Source of the DNA: Lacinutrix sp. C3R15
Lineage (GTDB): Bacteria; Bacteroidota; Bacteroidia; Flavobacteriales; Flavobacteriaceae
Assembly: GCF_018860825.1 (NCBI RefSeq)
Contig: NZ_JAHKPZ010000034.1
Location: 345,768 to 409,767 of the forward strand
Reading direction: 5' to 3'
Length of the DNA: 64,000 nt
The stretch's first letter is position 1, and the number at the start of each line of letters is the position of its first letter. Below, piece by piece: positions 7,785 through 16,483 of this stretch. The position numbers and the translations under genes are program-made. The notes beneath the pieces were generated by a model. It was not told the DNA's origin. It was given only the letters and a program-made list of their open reading frames with translations, and did not search any database.

Positions 7785-8788
7785 TAATTTTTAAAAAATA
7801 ATTCTGGAAATTGTACTTCTGGATTTTTATTTAAAAACCCTACTACTATTGTTGCTTTTAAAAAACCATAACCATACCCAAAAAACTGAATACAAATTGC
7901 AAACATAGCCTGTATTGCTATACCTATATTTTTTGTTTTTAATATAGCTAAAACAAATGCTAAAACAAAGTACAAAGCATATACATATAATAGTATTTTA
8001 AAATTAAACAAAGTTAAAAGTATAGCTAAAATAAGTCCTAAACTAAAAAGACTAGGAAACCAATAGGTTATTTTTTTTGTTTGTGGATGCCAAGAATTAA
8101 GTATAGGTCTTACCATACCAAATTTAAAAACTTGTTTGTAAAATTTTGACCAAGAAATTCTTCTTTTATGGTACACATAAGCTTCGGGAATTAATTTGGT
8201 TTTAAAACCAAGATTCCATAAACGAATGGATAAATCTGGATCTTCACCAGGGTGTATAACTCCAAAACCTTTTGTTTTTAGAAATGCTTTTTTAGAAATC
8301 CCCATATTGAAACTTCTAGGCTGAAAAGTATCTACGCTATTTTTACTCCCCCTAATACCTCCTGTAGTTATAAAAGAAGTCATGGCAAAATTTATAGCTT
8401 TTTGAAGATTTGTAAAAGATTTATCTGCAGCATCAGGTCCACCAAAACAATCTACATATTCCTTTTCTAAACTATTAACAACTTCCTCTAAATAATTAGC
8501 TGGTAAAATGCAATCGCTATCTAGAATAATAAAGTAGTTTCCGGTTGCTTGTTGCATACCAAAGTTTCTAGAGTCTCCAGGTCCTGAATTTGGTTTATAG
8601 TAATATGCAATATTAAGTTGGTCTTTATACGCACTTACAACCTCTTTTGCGCTTATAGTAGAGCCATCTTCAACAATAACAATTTGATACTTTAGCGTTG
8701 TTTTTAGCCCTGTAAAGCTATGTAGTAACTCTTCTATTTCTTGAGGTCTGTTATATACTGGTATGATGAATGAAAATTCTAATTGCAT
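7784..8788 (-). CDS. Family 2 glycosyltransferase with C-terminal membrane segments
   Basis: This 334-residue GT-A enzyme begins with the nucleotide-sugar fold (FSFIIPVYNRP). It has the metal-binding DSD (ILDSDC) near residue 93, the GG-rich acceptor loop and an ED motif (GEDPDLSIRLW). The C-terminal third is hydrophobic, with about two or three membrane helices, so it is membrane-bound and probably acts on a lipid-linked or surface glycan; donor and acceptor are unknown. The first ATG of the frame (8824) lies inside the terminator of the neighbouring gene and gives a non-family N-terminus, so the ATG at 8788 is chosen. A TACATTTG promoter element just before it supports this. Confidence 0.85.
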   Translation of the reverse strand: MQLEFSFIIPVYNRPQEIEELLHSFTGLKTTLKYQIVIVEDGSTISAKEVVSAYKDQLNIAYYYKPNSGPGDSRNFGMQQATGNYFIILDSDCILPANYLEEVVNSLEKEYVDCFGGPDAADKSFTNLQKAINFAMTSFITTGGIRGSKNSVDTFQPRSFNMGISKKAFLKTKGFGVIHPGEDPDLSIRLWNLGFKTKLIPEAYVYHKRRISWSKFYKQVFKFGMVRPILNSWHPQTKKITYWFPSLFSLGLILAILLTLFNFKILLYVYALYFVLAFVLAILKTKNIGIAIQAMFAICIQFFGYGYGFLKATIVVGFLNKNPEVQFPELFFKN

Positions 8789-8792
8789 AACA

Positions 8793-8800
8793 CAAATGTA
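8793..8800 (-). promoter_or_regulatory. -7 promoter element TACATTTG of the glycosyltransferase operon
   Basis: The minus strand reads TACATTTG, matching TAnnTTTG. It ends 4 bases before the chosen ATG, so the transcript would be leaderless or nearly so. It also argues against the longer frame starting at 8824. Confidence 0.5.
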
Positions 8801-8819
8801 GGTGTTACACATAAAAAAA

Positions 8820-8836
8820 GCCACCTAAAAGGTGGC
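8820..8836 (-). terminator. Terminator hairpin, copy 1 of the T9SS array
   Basis: GCCACCT (8820-8826) and AGGTGGC (8830-8836) form a stem with loop AAA, flanked by A and T runs on both sides so that it can work in either direction. It follows the first T9SS gene. The same stem recurs at 11255, 13872 and 16435. Confidence 0.85.
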
Positions 8837-8860
8837 TTTTTATAATTATTAAAAGAGTGA

Positions 8861-10984
8861 TTATTTCTTAATTACTTTTACTGTTTCTGTTGCGTCACCA
8901 ATAGTTACTTTAACAAAGTAAGCACCAGCTTGTAAAGCAGACATATTAACCTCTGTATTTACTGCATTAGGCGCAGTACGTAACACTTCTTGCCCTAACA
9001 TATTGTAAACAGCTATGTTTTCTATATCTTTTTGTGCTTTTAAGGTTAAGTTATCATTTACTGGATTTGGATAGTAAGAAAACTCTATACCATTATCAAA
9101 ATCTTGTACAGATAATGCAACACATGAAACAGCTAAATCAAAATCACCATTATTTGAACTATAACCTTCTACCATTATATAGTAGGTAGCTACTCCATCT
9201 GAAGTAAATGTTATTTCTGATTGAACCGAACATTCGTCATCATTAAATGCTACTTGTGTGCCTCCACATGCATCAAATACTCTAATATAAGTATCATATC
9301 CAGAACCACATAAACTCGCTGTAATTTCATCACCCTCACTAGTTCCTGCTAATACGTACCAAACATCATTAGAAGCATTATTACCACTGTCTGTTGCATA
9401 TTCTGTAGATCCACTTACTGTGTCTCCACAGCTGATAGCTTCTGCATCAACACATTCGTCATTTGCAGGAGCAGGTCCAGATGTTGAAAAAGTGTAAGGA
9501 CCAGCCCAAGCACTTGTATCACCACCACCACAATCTGCTTGTACATAATATTCATAATCTGTTGTTGGAGTTAAACCAGATAAAGCATATGGATTGGTAG
9601 TAGTACCTGTTACCATTGTTCCTGCTCCTTGTGTTAATGGAGCTGTTCCCCATTCCAAATTCCAAGTAGTAGCGCTTCCTGCTTCTGTCCAACCTAAGTC
9701 AGCAGAAGTTTCTGTTATTGAAGATGCAGAACCTGCTGATGGAGGCAAACAAGATGGAGGTGTACCTATACAAAATGTAATATCACCAAAATCATCATTA
9801 CCCCAGTCATAAAGACGTAATAAATATGTGTCTCCTCCTGTTAAACCTGTTATAGTAATTACACCTGGGCCATATGTAGTTCCATTATCAACTTCATTTA
9901 AAGAACCACAAGACATAGTAGTATCATACACTGTTGCAATTGCAGTAGAAAACTCATTTACAGTAACATCTATAGATATTTCTGAAGCTGCAACTGGAAG
10001 AGTAAATGAATACCAAATATCTCCTCCGGAATAATAACCATAACTAGGCGCTGGTTCTCCAGAATCTGTAGCTGCTAGATTAGACCCTGTAACATCGGCT
10101 CCACAAGTACCTTCTCCAACAGGAACAACAATAGCTCCTGCACAAGTATTATTTGCTGGAGGAGGTCCTGCTGCTGTTGTAAAGGAATAAGGTCCTGCCC
10201 AAGTTGAAATCCCTGTTCCGCCAGAAGCATCACAATCTGCTTGCACATAAAAATCATATGTTGTAGAAATCGTTAACCCTGTTATAGATAAAGGGTTACT
10301 AGTAGTACCTGTAACCATAGTACCTGTTCCTTGTGTAAAGTCAGTAATTCCATATTCTACATTCCAACTAGTTGCAGAACCACTTTCTACCCATGATATT
10401 TCAGCTTCTTCATCTAAAGTAATTGCTGCTAAATCTGTTGGTACAGGACAAGTTGGTGGTGGTGCTATAGAAAAATCATCGATATATAATTCATCGGCCC
10501 AATCACCAACATACTTAAAAGCTACATACACGGTTTCTCCAACGTAAGCCGAAAAATCTTGCGTATATAAACTCCAAGCATCTTCAGATCCATTTGCATC
10601 TAAATCATAAATTTCTGTAAAATCACCTGGATTGGCTATAGGATCACCTGATGTGGTAGAAATCCACACTCCTGTTTCTACAGAATAAGTAGGATAATAG
10701 TTATGTCTATAATAAAATGACAATTCATCACCAGAAATCACAGTATAAGCTGGAGAAATCATCCAAGATGTAGATTCAGCTGCAATATTATCATCATTAT
10801 GATAAAAAGAAGCTCCTCCACTATAAAATTGCGCTGTTGTTTGCACAAAACCAGGATCATCTGATTCTGTTTGTAATAGCGTCCAACCAGTTAAAGGTGT
10901 CGATTCAAAATCTTCTGTTAATTGCGCATTAATTTGCCAAGAAAAGGCAAGCATAACAAATAACAGTAAAGTAGTTTTTTTCAT
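8861..10984 (-). CDS. T9SS-secreted multi-domain adhesin-like protein 1 (MAM/choice-of-anchor, Fn3, PPC-like)
   Basis: This 707-residue secreted protein has a signal peptide ending QINAQ (about residue 21). A choice-of-anchor J/cleaved-adhesin beta-sandwich (EDFESTPLTGW) covers about residues 22-172. Fn3-like modules lie at about 178-270 and 413-500 (dLSWtE..ATSWNVEYG type). Pre-peptidase-C-like beta domains lie at about 276-408 and 506-622 (ANDECVDAEAISCGDTV). A type A T9SS sorting domain occupies residues 635-707 (FSYYPNPVND ... VKVIKK). It should be exported by Sec, moved through T9SS and attached or released at the surface. No catalytic domain is seen, so an adhesive or matrix role is inferred. 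Its 3' half is nearly identical to that of the fourth gene in the array. Confidence 0.88.
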   Translation of the reverse strand: MKKTTLLLFVMLAFSWQINAQLTEDFESTPLTGWTLLQTESDDPGFVQTTAQFYSGGASFYHNDDNIAAESTSWMISPAYTVISGDELSFYYRHNYYPTYSVETGVWISTTSGDPIANPGDFTEIYDLDANGSEDAWSLYTQDFSAYVGETVYVAFKYVGDWADELYIDDFSIAPPPTCPVPTDLAAITLDEEAEISWVESGSATSWNVEYGITDFTQGTGTMVTGTTSNPLSITGLTISTTYDFYVQADCDASGGTGISTWAGPYSFTTAAGPPPANNTCAGAIVVPVGEGTCGADVTGSNLAATDSGEPAPSYGYYSGGDIWYSFTLPVAASEISIDVTVNEFSTAIATVYDTTMSCGSLNEVDNGTTYGPGVITITGLTGGDTYLLRLYDWGNDDFGDITFCIGTPPSCLPPSAGSASSITETSADLGWTEAGSATTWNLEWGTAPLTQGAGTMVTGTTTNPYALSGLTPTTDYEYYVQADCGGGDTSAWAGPYTFSTSGPAPANDECVDAEAISCGDTVSGSTEYATDSGNNASNDVWYVLAGTSEGDEITASLCGSGYDTYIRVFDACGGTQVAFNDDECSVQSEITFTSDGVATYYIMVEGYSSNNGDFDLAVSCVALSVQDFDNGIEFSYYPNPVNDNLTLKAQKDIENIAVYNMLGQEVLRTAPNAVNTEVNMSALQAGAYFVKVTIGDATETVKVIKK
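8870..9760. repeat. Long direct repeat, copy A (partner 16484-17380)
   Basis: The 3' part of T9SS gene 1 (sorting domain, PPC-like domain and the preceding Fn3 module) matches the 3' part of T9SS gene 4 almost base for base over roughly 850-900 bases. Scattered substitutions and one 12-base insertion/deletion near 9230 versus 16855 separate them. Boundaries are approximate, judged by eye. Confidence 0.75.
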
Positions 10985-11078
10985 ATTAAATAGGTTTTAA
11001 GATTAATTTTAAACAAATACTTATAGCTAATGTTAAAACTATAAATAATAACTAAAGAAAAAGCACAAAACAATACAT

Positions 11079-11110
11079 AATAGACAAAACACACAAAACA
11101 TCGATAAGCT
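11079..11110 (-). promoter_or_regulatory. Shared upstream element of T9SS genes, copy 1
   Basis: The plus strand reads TAGACAAAA, eight bases, then AAAACATCGATAA. Nearly the same arrangement occurs at 13693, 16261 and 19205, each with its CGATA core about 108-118 bases before the start codon of a T9SS array gene. It is a candidate binding site for a common regulator or part of a common promoter. Confidence 0.45.
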
Positions 11111-11254
11111 GTAACACCTGCAATAAAACCACGTATTACTATAAGAAAACACCTAATAGAACTTAAAAACAACAAAATTTCACAAACAAAACTATTTATA
11201 CATTACATCTCAGTAAAACAATTAAATAATTACAAAATATTACACATAAAAAAA

Positions 11255-11271
11255 GCCACCTAAAAGGTGGC
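11255..11271 (-). terminator. Terminator hairpin, copy 2 of the T9SS array
   Basis: The stem GCCACCT/AGGTGGC with loop AAA and flanking A/T runs is identical to copy 1, as is the 40-base stretch between it and the end of the gene. Confidence 0.85.
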
Positions 11272-11295
11272 TTTTTATAATTATTAAAAGAGTGA

Positions 11296-13608
11296 TTATT
11301 TCTTAATTACTTTTACTGTTTCTGTTGCGTCACCAATAGTTACTTTAACAAAGTAAGCACCAGCTTGTAAAGCAGACATATTAACCTCTGTATTTACTGC
11401 ATTAGGCGCAGTACGTAATACTTCTTGCCCTAACATATTGTAAACAGCTATGTTATCCATATTTTGTTGTGCTTTTAAGGTTAAGTTATCATTTACTGGG
11501 TTTGGATAGTAATTGAATGACTCAAAAGTATTATCAGCTACACTAAGAGATGTTGGTGACCATGCACAAATATTAAATTCGTCTTCATCATAACCATATT
11601 CCCAAACTCTTACATATATAACATCTCCTTCAGTTAAACCTACTAACTCAATCATTGAGTAAAGTCCATCACCACCATCATCATTACAGTCAATTTCCAC
11701 TAATGCACCTACTGTACCTGAATAAACAGCCATAACAGAATCACCAAAAATAGAACCATCTACAGAAGATATTTCAATATTTACCTCTCCCGTTACAGGA
11801 ACTGTTACACTAAACCATACATCTGTACCAGGAGTAGAACCACAATCAGCATCTGCTTCAATAGAAGTTGTAGCTCCTGCTGTAGAAGCAGTAACTTGTG
11901 CTTCGCAAAGTGTGTCTCCAACAGAAAGAGCAATAGCTCCTGAAGCATCATCATTTGCAGGAGCAGGCGTCATAGTTGTAAAAGAATAAGGTCCTGTCCA
12001 ATCACTAGCATCTCCACCACAATCAGCTTGCACATAGTACTCATAAGTTGTAGAAGGTGTTAATGCTGTTAGAGATAAAGGATTACTTGTAGCACCTGTA
12101 ATCATTGTACCTGTACCTTGCGTTAATGGAGCTACTCCCCATTCAATATTCCACATTGTAGCAGTTCCATTTTCAACCCAACTAAGGTCTGCTGTTGTTT
12201 CTGCAACATTTGTAGCAGTTAAACCTGTTGGAAATGGGCAAGTTGGTAATTCTGTAAATGCTACATTATCAATAGCTAAATCTCCTTGATAAGTACCTGC
12301 ACTAGTAGCTCTAAATGTAATGCTAATAGTTTGCCCTGCATACGAAGACAAATCAATTACAGCTAAATCCCATGGAGTTACTGCATCTGCTTGTTGCTCT
12401 CCACTTAAAGACCATACATTAGTAGTACCATTTACAAGTACATCTAATGTTCCTATAGCACTACCATACATATGGTAATTAAACATTAGTGTTGGGGTTG
12501 TAAGAGCTGCTAAATCTACTAAAGGAGATACTAAGTCTGTAACATCTCCAGCACTTCCACCCGTTGCTTCTACATAGAAATAATTTCCTGTAGTAATGGA
12601 TGGATCTGGACCAGTTGAACCTGAACCTGTATCTGTCCCTGGAGCAGATTCCCAGTAGTATGATCCACCCGTTGCAGACCAGCAGTTTTCCTCTACGAAA
12701 GCAGAAGTTTGCGTTGTAAAAGTTTCAAAATCTTCAATATACTCTGCAGTAATTGCATCACATTCTGTAGTAAAAGTAAAAGGACCAACCCATTCTGAAG
12801 TACCATCAACACCACAGTCTGCTCTTACATAAAAATCATATGCTGTTACAGCTGTTAGTGACATTGCTGTATAGGGGTTTGCAACTCCATTTGCAGTTGG
12901 ATTTCCTGTAGCTGTTGCACCACTATCCACTATTTCAATATCCCATGCAGTAGCAGTTCCATTTTCTGTCCAACTTAAATCTGCTGTTGTATCTGTTATA
13001 TTACCAGCTGTTAACATACTAGGATCTAAACACGCTGGTGGAGTTTGAGATGCAATTGTAGGAGAACCTAAACACCATCCCCATTTCCAACCATCATCAT
13101 CGTCATACGATAAGCGATATTGAAAGCCTGATAATTGTGTTGCTGTATATCCTGAAATATCAAAAATAGCACTTGTATACGCTTCTACATTTGCACAAGT
13201 TTGAAAATCTGTGGTTGTAGAGTTTCCAGTAAACGTTTCTAATACAGACCAAGTCATTGCATCTGCATCATACACCTCGATTGCCAAAACTTCTCCGGTT
13301 AATGCTCTATATACAATATCTCCACTCACAGTAATCCATGTTTCTCCTGCATCACGTGCAGCAGTTAAATCAATAATTGGTGATGTAAGCTGAAGATCAT
13401 CATTAGACGATGAGCCTGCAGCATCATCATCAAAACTAAATGTTGCATCTCCTACTGTAGGGTCTGATAATAATGCACTAACATTATAGGTTCCTGTAAG
13501 TGTCCAATCTGAATTAGGCCAAGAAGCACCTTGGTTCAGTGTTTGCGCATAAGAGCTCAAAGCTGAAGCTAAAATGCTGAAAATTAAAAATAGGGTAGTT
13601 TTTTTCAT
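11296..13608 (-). CDS. T9SS-secreted multi-domain adhesin-like protein 2 (Fn3, MAM-like, PPC-like)
   Basis: This 770-residue secreted protein has a signal peptide ending SSYAQ (about residue 22). A first beta-sandwich of about 160 residues is followed by an Fn3 module (about 190-283). A MAM/choice-of-anchor domain lies at about 288-452 (IEDFETF, LAIDNVAF). Another Fn3 module is at about 458-550 and a PPC-like domain at about 553-685 with acidic, possibly calcium-binding loops (DCNDDGGDG). The type A sorting domain occupies 698-770 and is almost identical to that of gene 1. No enzyme active site is visible. A surface-exposed adhesive role is inferred. The 3' end, terminator and flanking bases are copied from, or to, the neighbouring genes. 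Confidence 0.88.
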   Translation of the reverse strand: MKKTTLFLIFSILASALSSYAQTLNQGASWPNSDWTLTGTYNVSALLSDPTVGDATFSFDDDAAGSSSNDDLQLTSPIIDLTAARDAGETWITVSGDIVYRALTGEVLAIEVYDADAMTWSVLETFTGNSTTTDFQTCANVEAYTSAIFDISGYTATQLSGFQYRLSYDDDDGWKWGWCLGSPTIASQTPPACLDPSMLTAGNITDTTADLSWTENGTATAWDIEIVDSGATATGNPTANGVANPYTAMSLTAVTAYDFYVRADCGVDGTSEWVGPFTFTTECDAITAEYIEDFETFTTQTSAFVEENCWSATGGSYYWESAPGTDTGSGSTGPDPSITTGNYFYVEATGGSAGDVTDLVSPLVDLAALTTPTLMFNYHMYGSAIGTLDVLVNGTTNVWSLSGEQQADAVTPWDLAVIDLSSYAGQTISITFRATSAGTYQGDLAIDNVAFTELPTCPFPTGLTATNVAETTADLSWVENGTATMWNIEWGVAPLTQGTGTMITGATSNPLSLTALTPSTTYEYYVQADCGGDASDWTGPYSFTTMTPAPANDDASGAIALSVGDTLCEAQVTASTAGATTSIEADADCGSTPGTDVWFSVTVPVTGEVNIEISSVDGSIFGDSVMAVYSGTVGALVEIDCNDDGGDGLYSMIELVGLTEGDVIYVRVWEYGYDEDEFNICAWSPTSLSVADNTFESFNYYPNPVNDNLTLKAQQNMDNIAVYNMLGQEVLRTAPNAVNTEVNMSALQAGAYFVKVTIGDATETVKVIKK

Positions 13609-13692
13609 GTTTAATTAATTTTTATTAGAGAATTATTATTATAAACGCAAAAGATATTAATAATAATTAAAGTAAAATGTTAAAATTACATA

Positions 13693-13727
13693 TTATAGAT
13701 AAAAAAATGTAAAACACCGATAAAGCG
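13693..13727 (-). promoter_or_regulatory. Shared upstream element of T9SS genes, copy 2
   Basis: This copy reads TAGATAAAA ... AAAACACCGATAA on the plus strand, with its core about 110 bases before the ATG of T9SS gene 2. It differs from copies 1 and 3 by CCGATAA in place of TCGATAA. Confidence 0.4.
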
Positions 13728-13871
13728 TTATATTTAGCATAATACCACGCTTTATCAAAAGAAAAACATAAACCAATGACAGATAGACCATTAGCGAAAC
13801 CAAAGTCAGTTTAAGCTTACATTTTTATAAAAAGGTTTAAATAATTACAAAATATTAGGTGTAAAAAAAAA

Positions 13872-13888
13872 GCCACCTAAAAGGTGGC
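13872..13888 (-). terminator. Terminator hairpin, copy 3 of the T9SS array
   Basis: GCCACCT (13872-13878) and AGGTGGC (13882-13888) with loop AAA are flanked by nine A on the left and five T on the right. Confidence 0.85.
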
Positions 13889-13913
13889 TTTTTACTATTA
13901 TGAATAAGAGTTA

Positions 13914-16175
13914 TTATTTCTTAATTACTTTTACTGTTTCTGTTGCGTTACCAATAGTTACTTTAACAAAGTAAGCACCTGCTTGTAAAGCAGACATATT
14001 AACCTCTGTATTTACCGCATTAGGAGCAGTACGTAATACTTCTTGCCCTAACATGTTGTATACAGCTATATTTTCAATATCTTTTTGAGCAGTTAACGTT
14101 AAGTTATCATTTACTGGGTTTGGATAGTAAGAAAACAAGTTATTAAACTCAATATCTTGTGAAGATAATGAAGCACAACTAACAGTTGCTTCCCATCCAG
14201 CCAATTGAGTTGAACCATCAGAAGTGAAAGTAAAGGTTAAACAACCTGAAGCATCAGAAGATGTTATTACTTCTCCTGTTAAATCTGCTGTACCATCATT
14301 AACTCCTTGCCAACAAAAACCTTCAGTTCCAGCACCTAAACCTAAACTTGCAGGAGTAATTGGTGTAGCAGTTTCATCTGCACCATCATAAATAAATAAA
14401 CTATCCCAACAATCATCTATACCCTTACCTTCTACTAGAAAACTTGTAAAGGCTACACTTACTGCATCACCAGAAGCATCAGGACAAATAGTTATTGTAT
14501 AATTTTCATAAGAAGAATAGCTTGAAGTTGCACCACCAGTATCGTAGAAGCCACCTCCACATGCAGGAGGAGTAACACCTGTAGTAAAGGCAAAAGGTCC
14601 TGCCCAAGCACTTAAATCTCCTTCTCCACAATCTGCTTGTACATAATACTCATATTCTGTTTCTGCTGTTAAACCAGTTAAAGTATAAGGATTAGCAGTA
14701 ACACCTGTTACCATTGTACCATTTCCTTGTGTAAAACTAGCAGTTCCCCATTCTACATTCCATGTAGTTGCTGTTCCTACTTCTGTCCAACTTAAATCTG
14801 CTGAAACGTCTGCAATATTTGTTGCTGTTAGCTCTGTAGGAGCTTCACAAGAAGGTATAACCACAACACTAATATTATCTAAATAAAAATAATCATAGTT
14901 AGCCGCTAATCCATTTTTAAATGCCAAGTACTTATCTGTACCTACAGGAATATCAATACTATATGTTTCAAAATTATAACTAGGTGCCACTAAAGTTTCA
15001 ATTGCTGTAAATGTACTTGCATCTTCAGGATTTGTTAGCGTACCAACTATTAACTCGTTACCTGTAGCACTATCCATTTCAAATACTACTCTATTTAAAC
15101 CAGAACTTAAGTCTGTAGTTTCTGGACTTACTAAAATGTAATTACCAGCGGTATCATCACTGTTAGTTAAATAAAATTCACCAGAAGAATTAACATAACC
15201 AGACCCAGCACCTTCATCTATAAAAGTCCAACAATCTGGTGTGGTAGTAGTAGAAACAGAACCTGTATCAGCAGAGTCAAAGTCCTCAAAATATGGTACC
15301 GTAAAGGCTCCACAAGCTGTAGTAAAAGAAAATGGACCAGCCCATGAACTTAATTCACCTCCTGCACATATTCCTTGTACATAAAACTCATATGAAGTTG
15401 AAGAGTTTAATCCTGTTTTTGTATATGGATTAGAAACAGCCTCATCTGTTGCTGTACCTGTTGCACTTGCACCTGCTACAACCACCTCTACGTTCCATGA
15501 AGTAGCTGTACCTATGTCTGTCCAAGATAAATCTGCCTGTGTCAATGCAATTGCATCTGCAGACAAGTTTGTTGGTGTAGGACAAGATTGTACAATACCA
15601 TGAAAAGTAATATTAGGAGACATAGGACTAAGTGTACCTGTAGGAGCACTTGTTGGGTCTGGATTTGTACCATCACTTCTAAAGTACAAAGAAATATTAG
15701 AATCTGAAGATGTGTACAATACCTTATCTGAAGATGTGTCATAACTATCCTCATTTGCATCGATAGCAAGTACAATATTATCTATTCCGTTGTAAGCAAA
15801 CGGTGTATCAAAAGTTAATGTTATTGTTGTTCCTGATTTGGTTAATGTTCCATTTGTCATTTTTTTGTCTAAAGTAGCAACATCTACCCAGTCTGTTGAG
15901 GAAGTAAAAGCTGTTTTTGTAGTATGACCAATCCATAAATCGATATTATCATCTGAATCTGGAATAGCATCTTCATCTACCATTTCTAATGAAATAGAAG
16001 TAATATTACCACTTGCATTAATATCACTTGCATTATAAATAACTTGTGAATACGAATAACTCCAATAAAAGCTTATAGGGAATGCGTTAGAGGATAGCTG
16101 ACCGGAGCCCACGCTAACCTGAGAAAAAGATAACGATGTAAAAAGAATCGCTAAAAGTAATGTAATTTTTTTCAT
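13914..16175 (-). CDS. T9SS-secreted multi-domain adhesin-like protein 3 (Fn3, choice-of-anchor, CUB-like)
   Basis: This 753-residue secreted protein has a signal peptide ending SLSFSQ (about residue 19). The N-terminal beta domain (about 20-190) is followed by Fn3 (about 197-287), a choice-of-anchor J-like domain (about 292-445, EDFDSADTG ... FYLDNISVV) and a second Fn3 (about 450-540). A CUB-like domain at about 547-675 has four cysteines and a conserved YDGAD loop (CGGGFYDTGG ... LFIYDGADE). The type A sorting domain is at 681-753. The CUB-like module replaces the PPC domain of its neighbours, so the array varies its middle while keeping the same tail. CUB domains bind protein or glycan ligands in other systems; the ligand here is unknown. 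Confidence 0.88.
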   Translation of the reverse strand: MKKITLLLAILFTSLSFSQVSVGSGQLSSNAFPISFYWSYSYSQVIYNASDINASGNITSISLEMVDEDAIPDSDDNIDLWIGHTTKTAFTSSTDWVDVATLDKKMTNGTLTKSGTTITLTFDTPFAYNGIDNIVLAIDANEDSYDTSSDKVLYTSSDSNISLYFRSDGTNPDPTSAPTGTLSPMSPNITFHGIVQSCPTPTNLSADAIALTQADLSWTDIGTATSWNVEVVVAGASATGTATDEAVSNPYTKTGLNSSTSYEFYVQGICAGGELSSWAGPFSFTTACGAFTVPYFEDFDSADTGSVSTTTTPDCWTFIDEGAGSGYVNSSGEFYLTNSDDTAGNYILVSPETTDLSSGLNRVVFEMDSATGNELIVGTLTNPEDASTFTAIETLVAPSYNFETYSIDIPVGTDKYLAFKNGLAANYDYFYLDNISVVVIPSCEAPTELTATNIADVSADLSWTEVGTATTWNVEWGTASFTQGNGTMVTGVTANPYTLTGLTAETEYEYYVQADCGEGDLSAWAGPFAFTTGVTPPACGGGFYDTGGATSSYSSYENYTITICPDASGDAVSVAFTSFLVEGKGIDDCWDSLFIYDGADETATPITPASLGLGAGTEGFCWQGVNDGTADLTGEVITSSDASGCLTFTFTSDGSTQLAGWEATVSCASLSSQDIEFNNLFSYYPNPVNDNLTLTAQKDIENIAVYNMLGQEVLRTAPNAVNTEVNMSALQAGAYFVKVTIGNATETVKVIKK

Positions 16176-16260
16176 GTAAAATTAATTTTTATTAAAATAT
16201 TATTAATGTAATCGCTAAAACTATTAATAATAATTAAAGTAAAAAGCTAAAAGAATGCTT

Positions 16261-16292
16261 AATAGACAAAACGCATAAAACATCGATAAACC
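16261..16292 (-). promoter_or_regulatory. Shared upstream element of T9SS genes, copy 3
   Basis: The plus strand reads TAGACAAAA, eight bases, AAAACATCGATAA. It is the closest match to copy 1, with its core about 108 bases before the ATG of T9SS gene 3. Confidence 0.45.
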
Positions 16293-16434
16293 GCTTTACC
16301 TCCTGTAAAAACACAATTTTTGCAAGAAAAAACTTAAATTATTGGTATTCAATTCATTAGCTTAAATAAAATCAATTTCACATTACATCATGGTAAAATA
16401 ATTAAATAATTACAAAATATTAGGCATAAAAAAA

Positions 16435-16452
16435 GCCACCTAAAAAGGTGGC
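16435..16452 (-). terminator. Terminator hairpin, copy 4 of the T9SS array
   Basis: GCCACCT (16435-16441) and AGGTGGC (16446-16452) form the same stem as copies 1-3, but the loop is AAAA and the right-hand T run is shorter. Confidence 0.8.
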
Positions 16453-16483
16453 TTTTAAAATATTTAAAAAGAGCTAAAAATTA

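Larger units (their letters stand above)
10985..11295. other. Intergenic region between T9SS genes 1 and 2
   Basis: This 311-base gap has no credible gene; its short ORF is an AT-rich chance frame. It holds the upstream region of gene 1 with the shared ATCGATAA element (11079-11110) and, at its right end, the terminator of gene 2 preceded by TTAAATAATTACAAAATATT (11223-11242), which recurs in the next two gaps. Confidence 0.7.
13609..13913. other. Intergenic region between T9SS genes 2 and 3
   Basis: This 305-base gap contains no gene. It carries the shared upstream element of gene 2 (13693-13727) and, at the right end, the terminator of gene 3 preceded by the recurring TAAATAATTACAAAATATTA. 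Confidence 0.7.
16176..16480. other. Intergenic region between T9SS genes 3 and 4
   Basis: This 305-base gap contains no gene. It has the shared upstream element of gene 3 (16261-16292) and the terminator of gene 4 preceded by the recurring TTAAATAATTACAAAATATT. Confidence 0.7.

Noticed and set aside
10075..10257. Open frame of about 60 codons inside T9SS gene 1 (and similar ones at 15542-15775 and 17190-17393)
   Set aside because: They overlap large genes in a shifted frame and have low-complexity, non-protein-like compositions such as runs of Leu/Gln.
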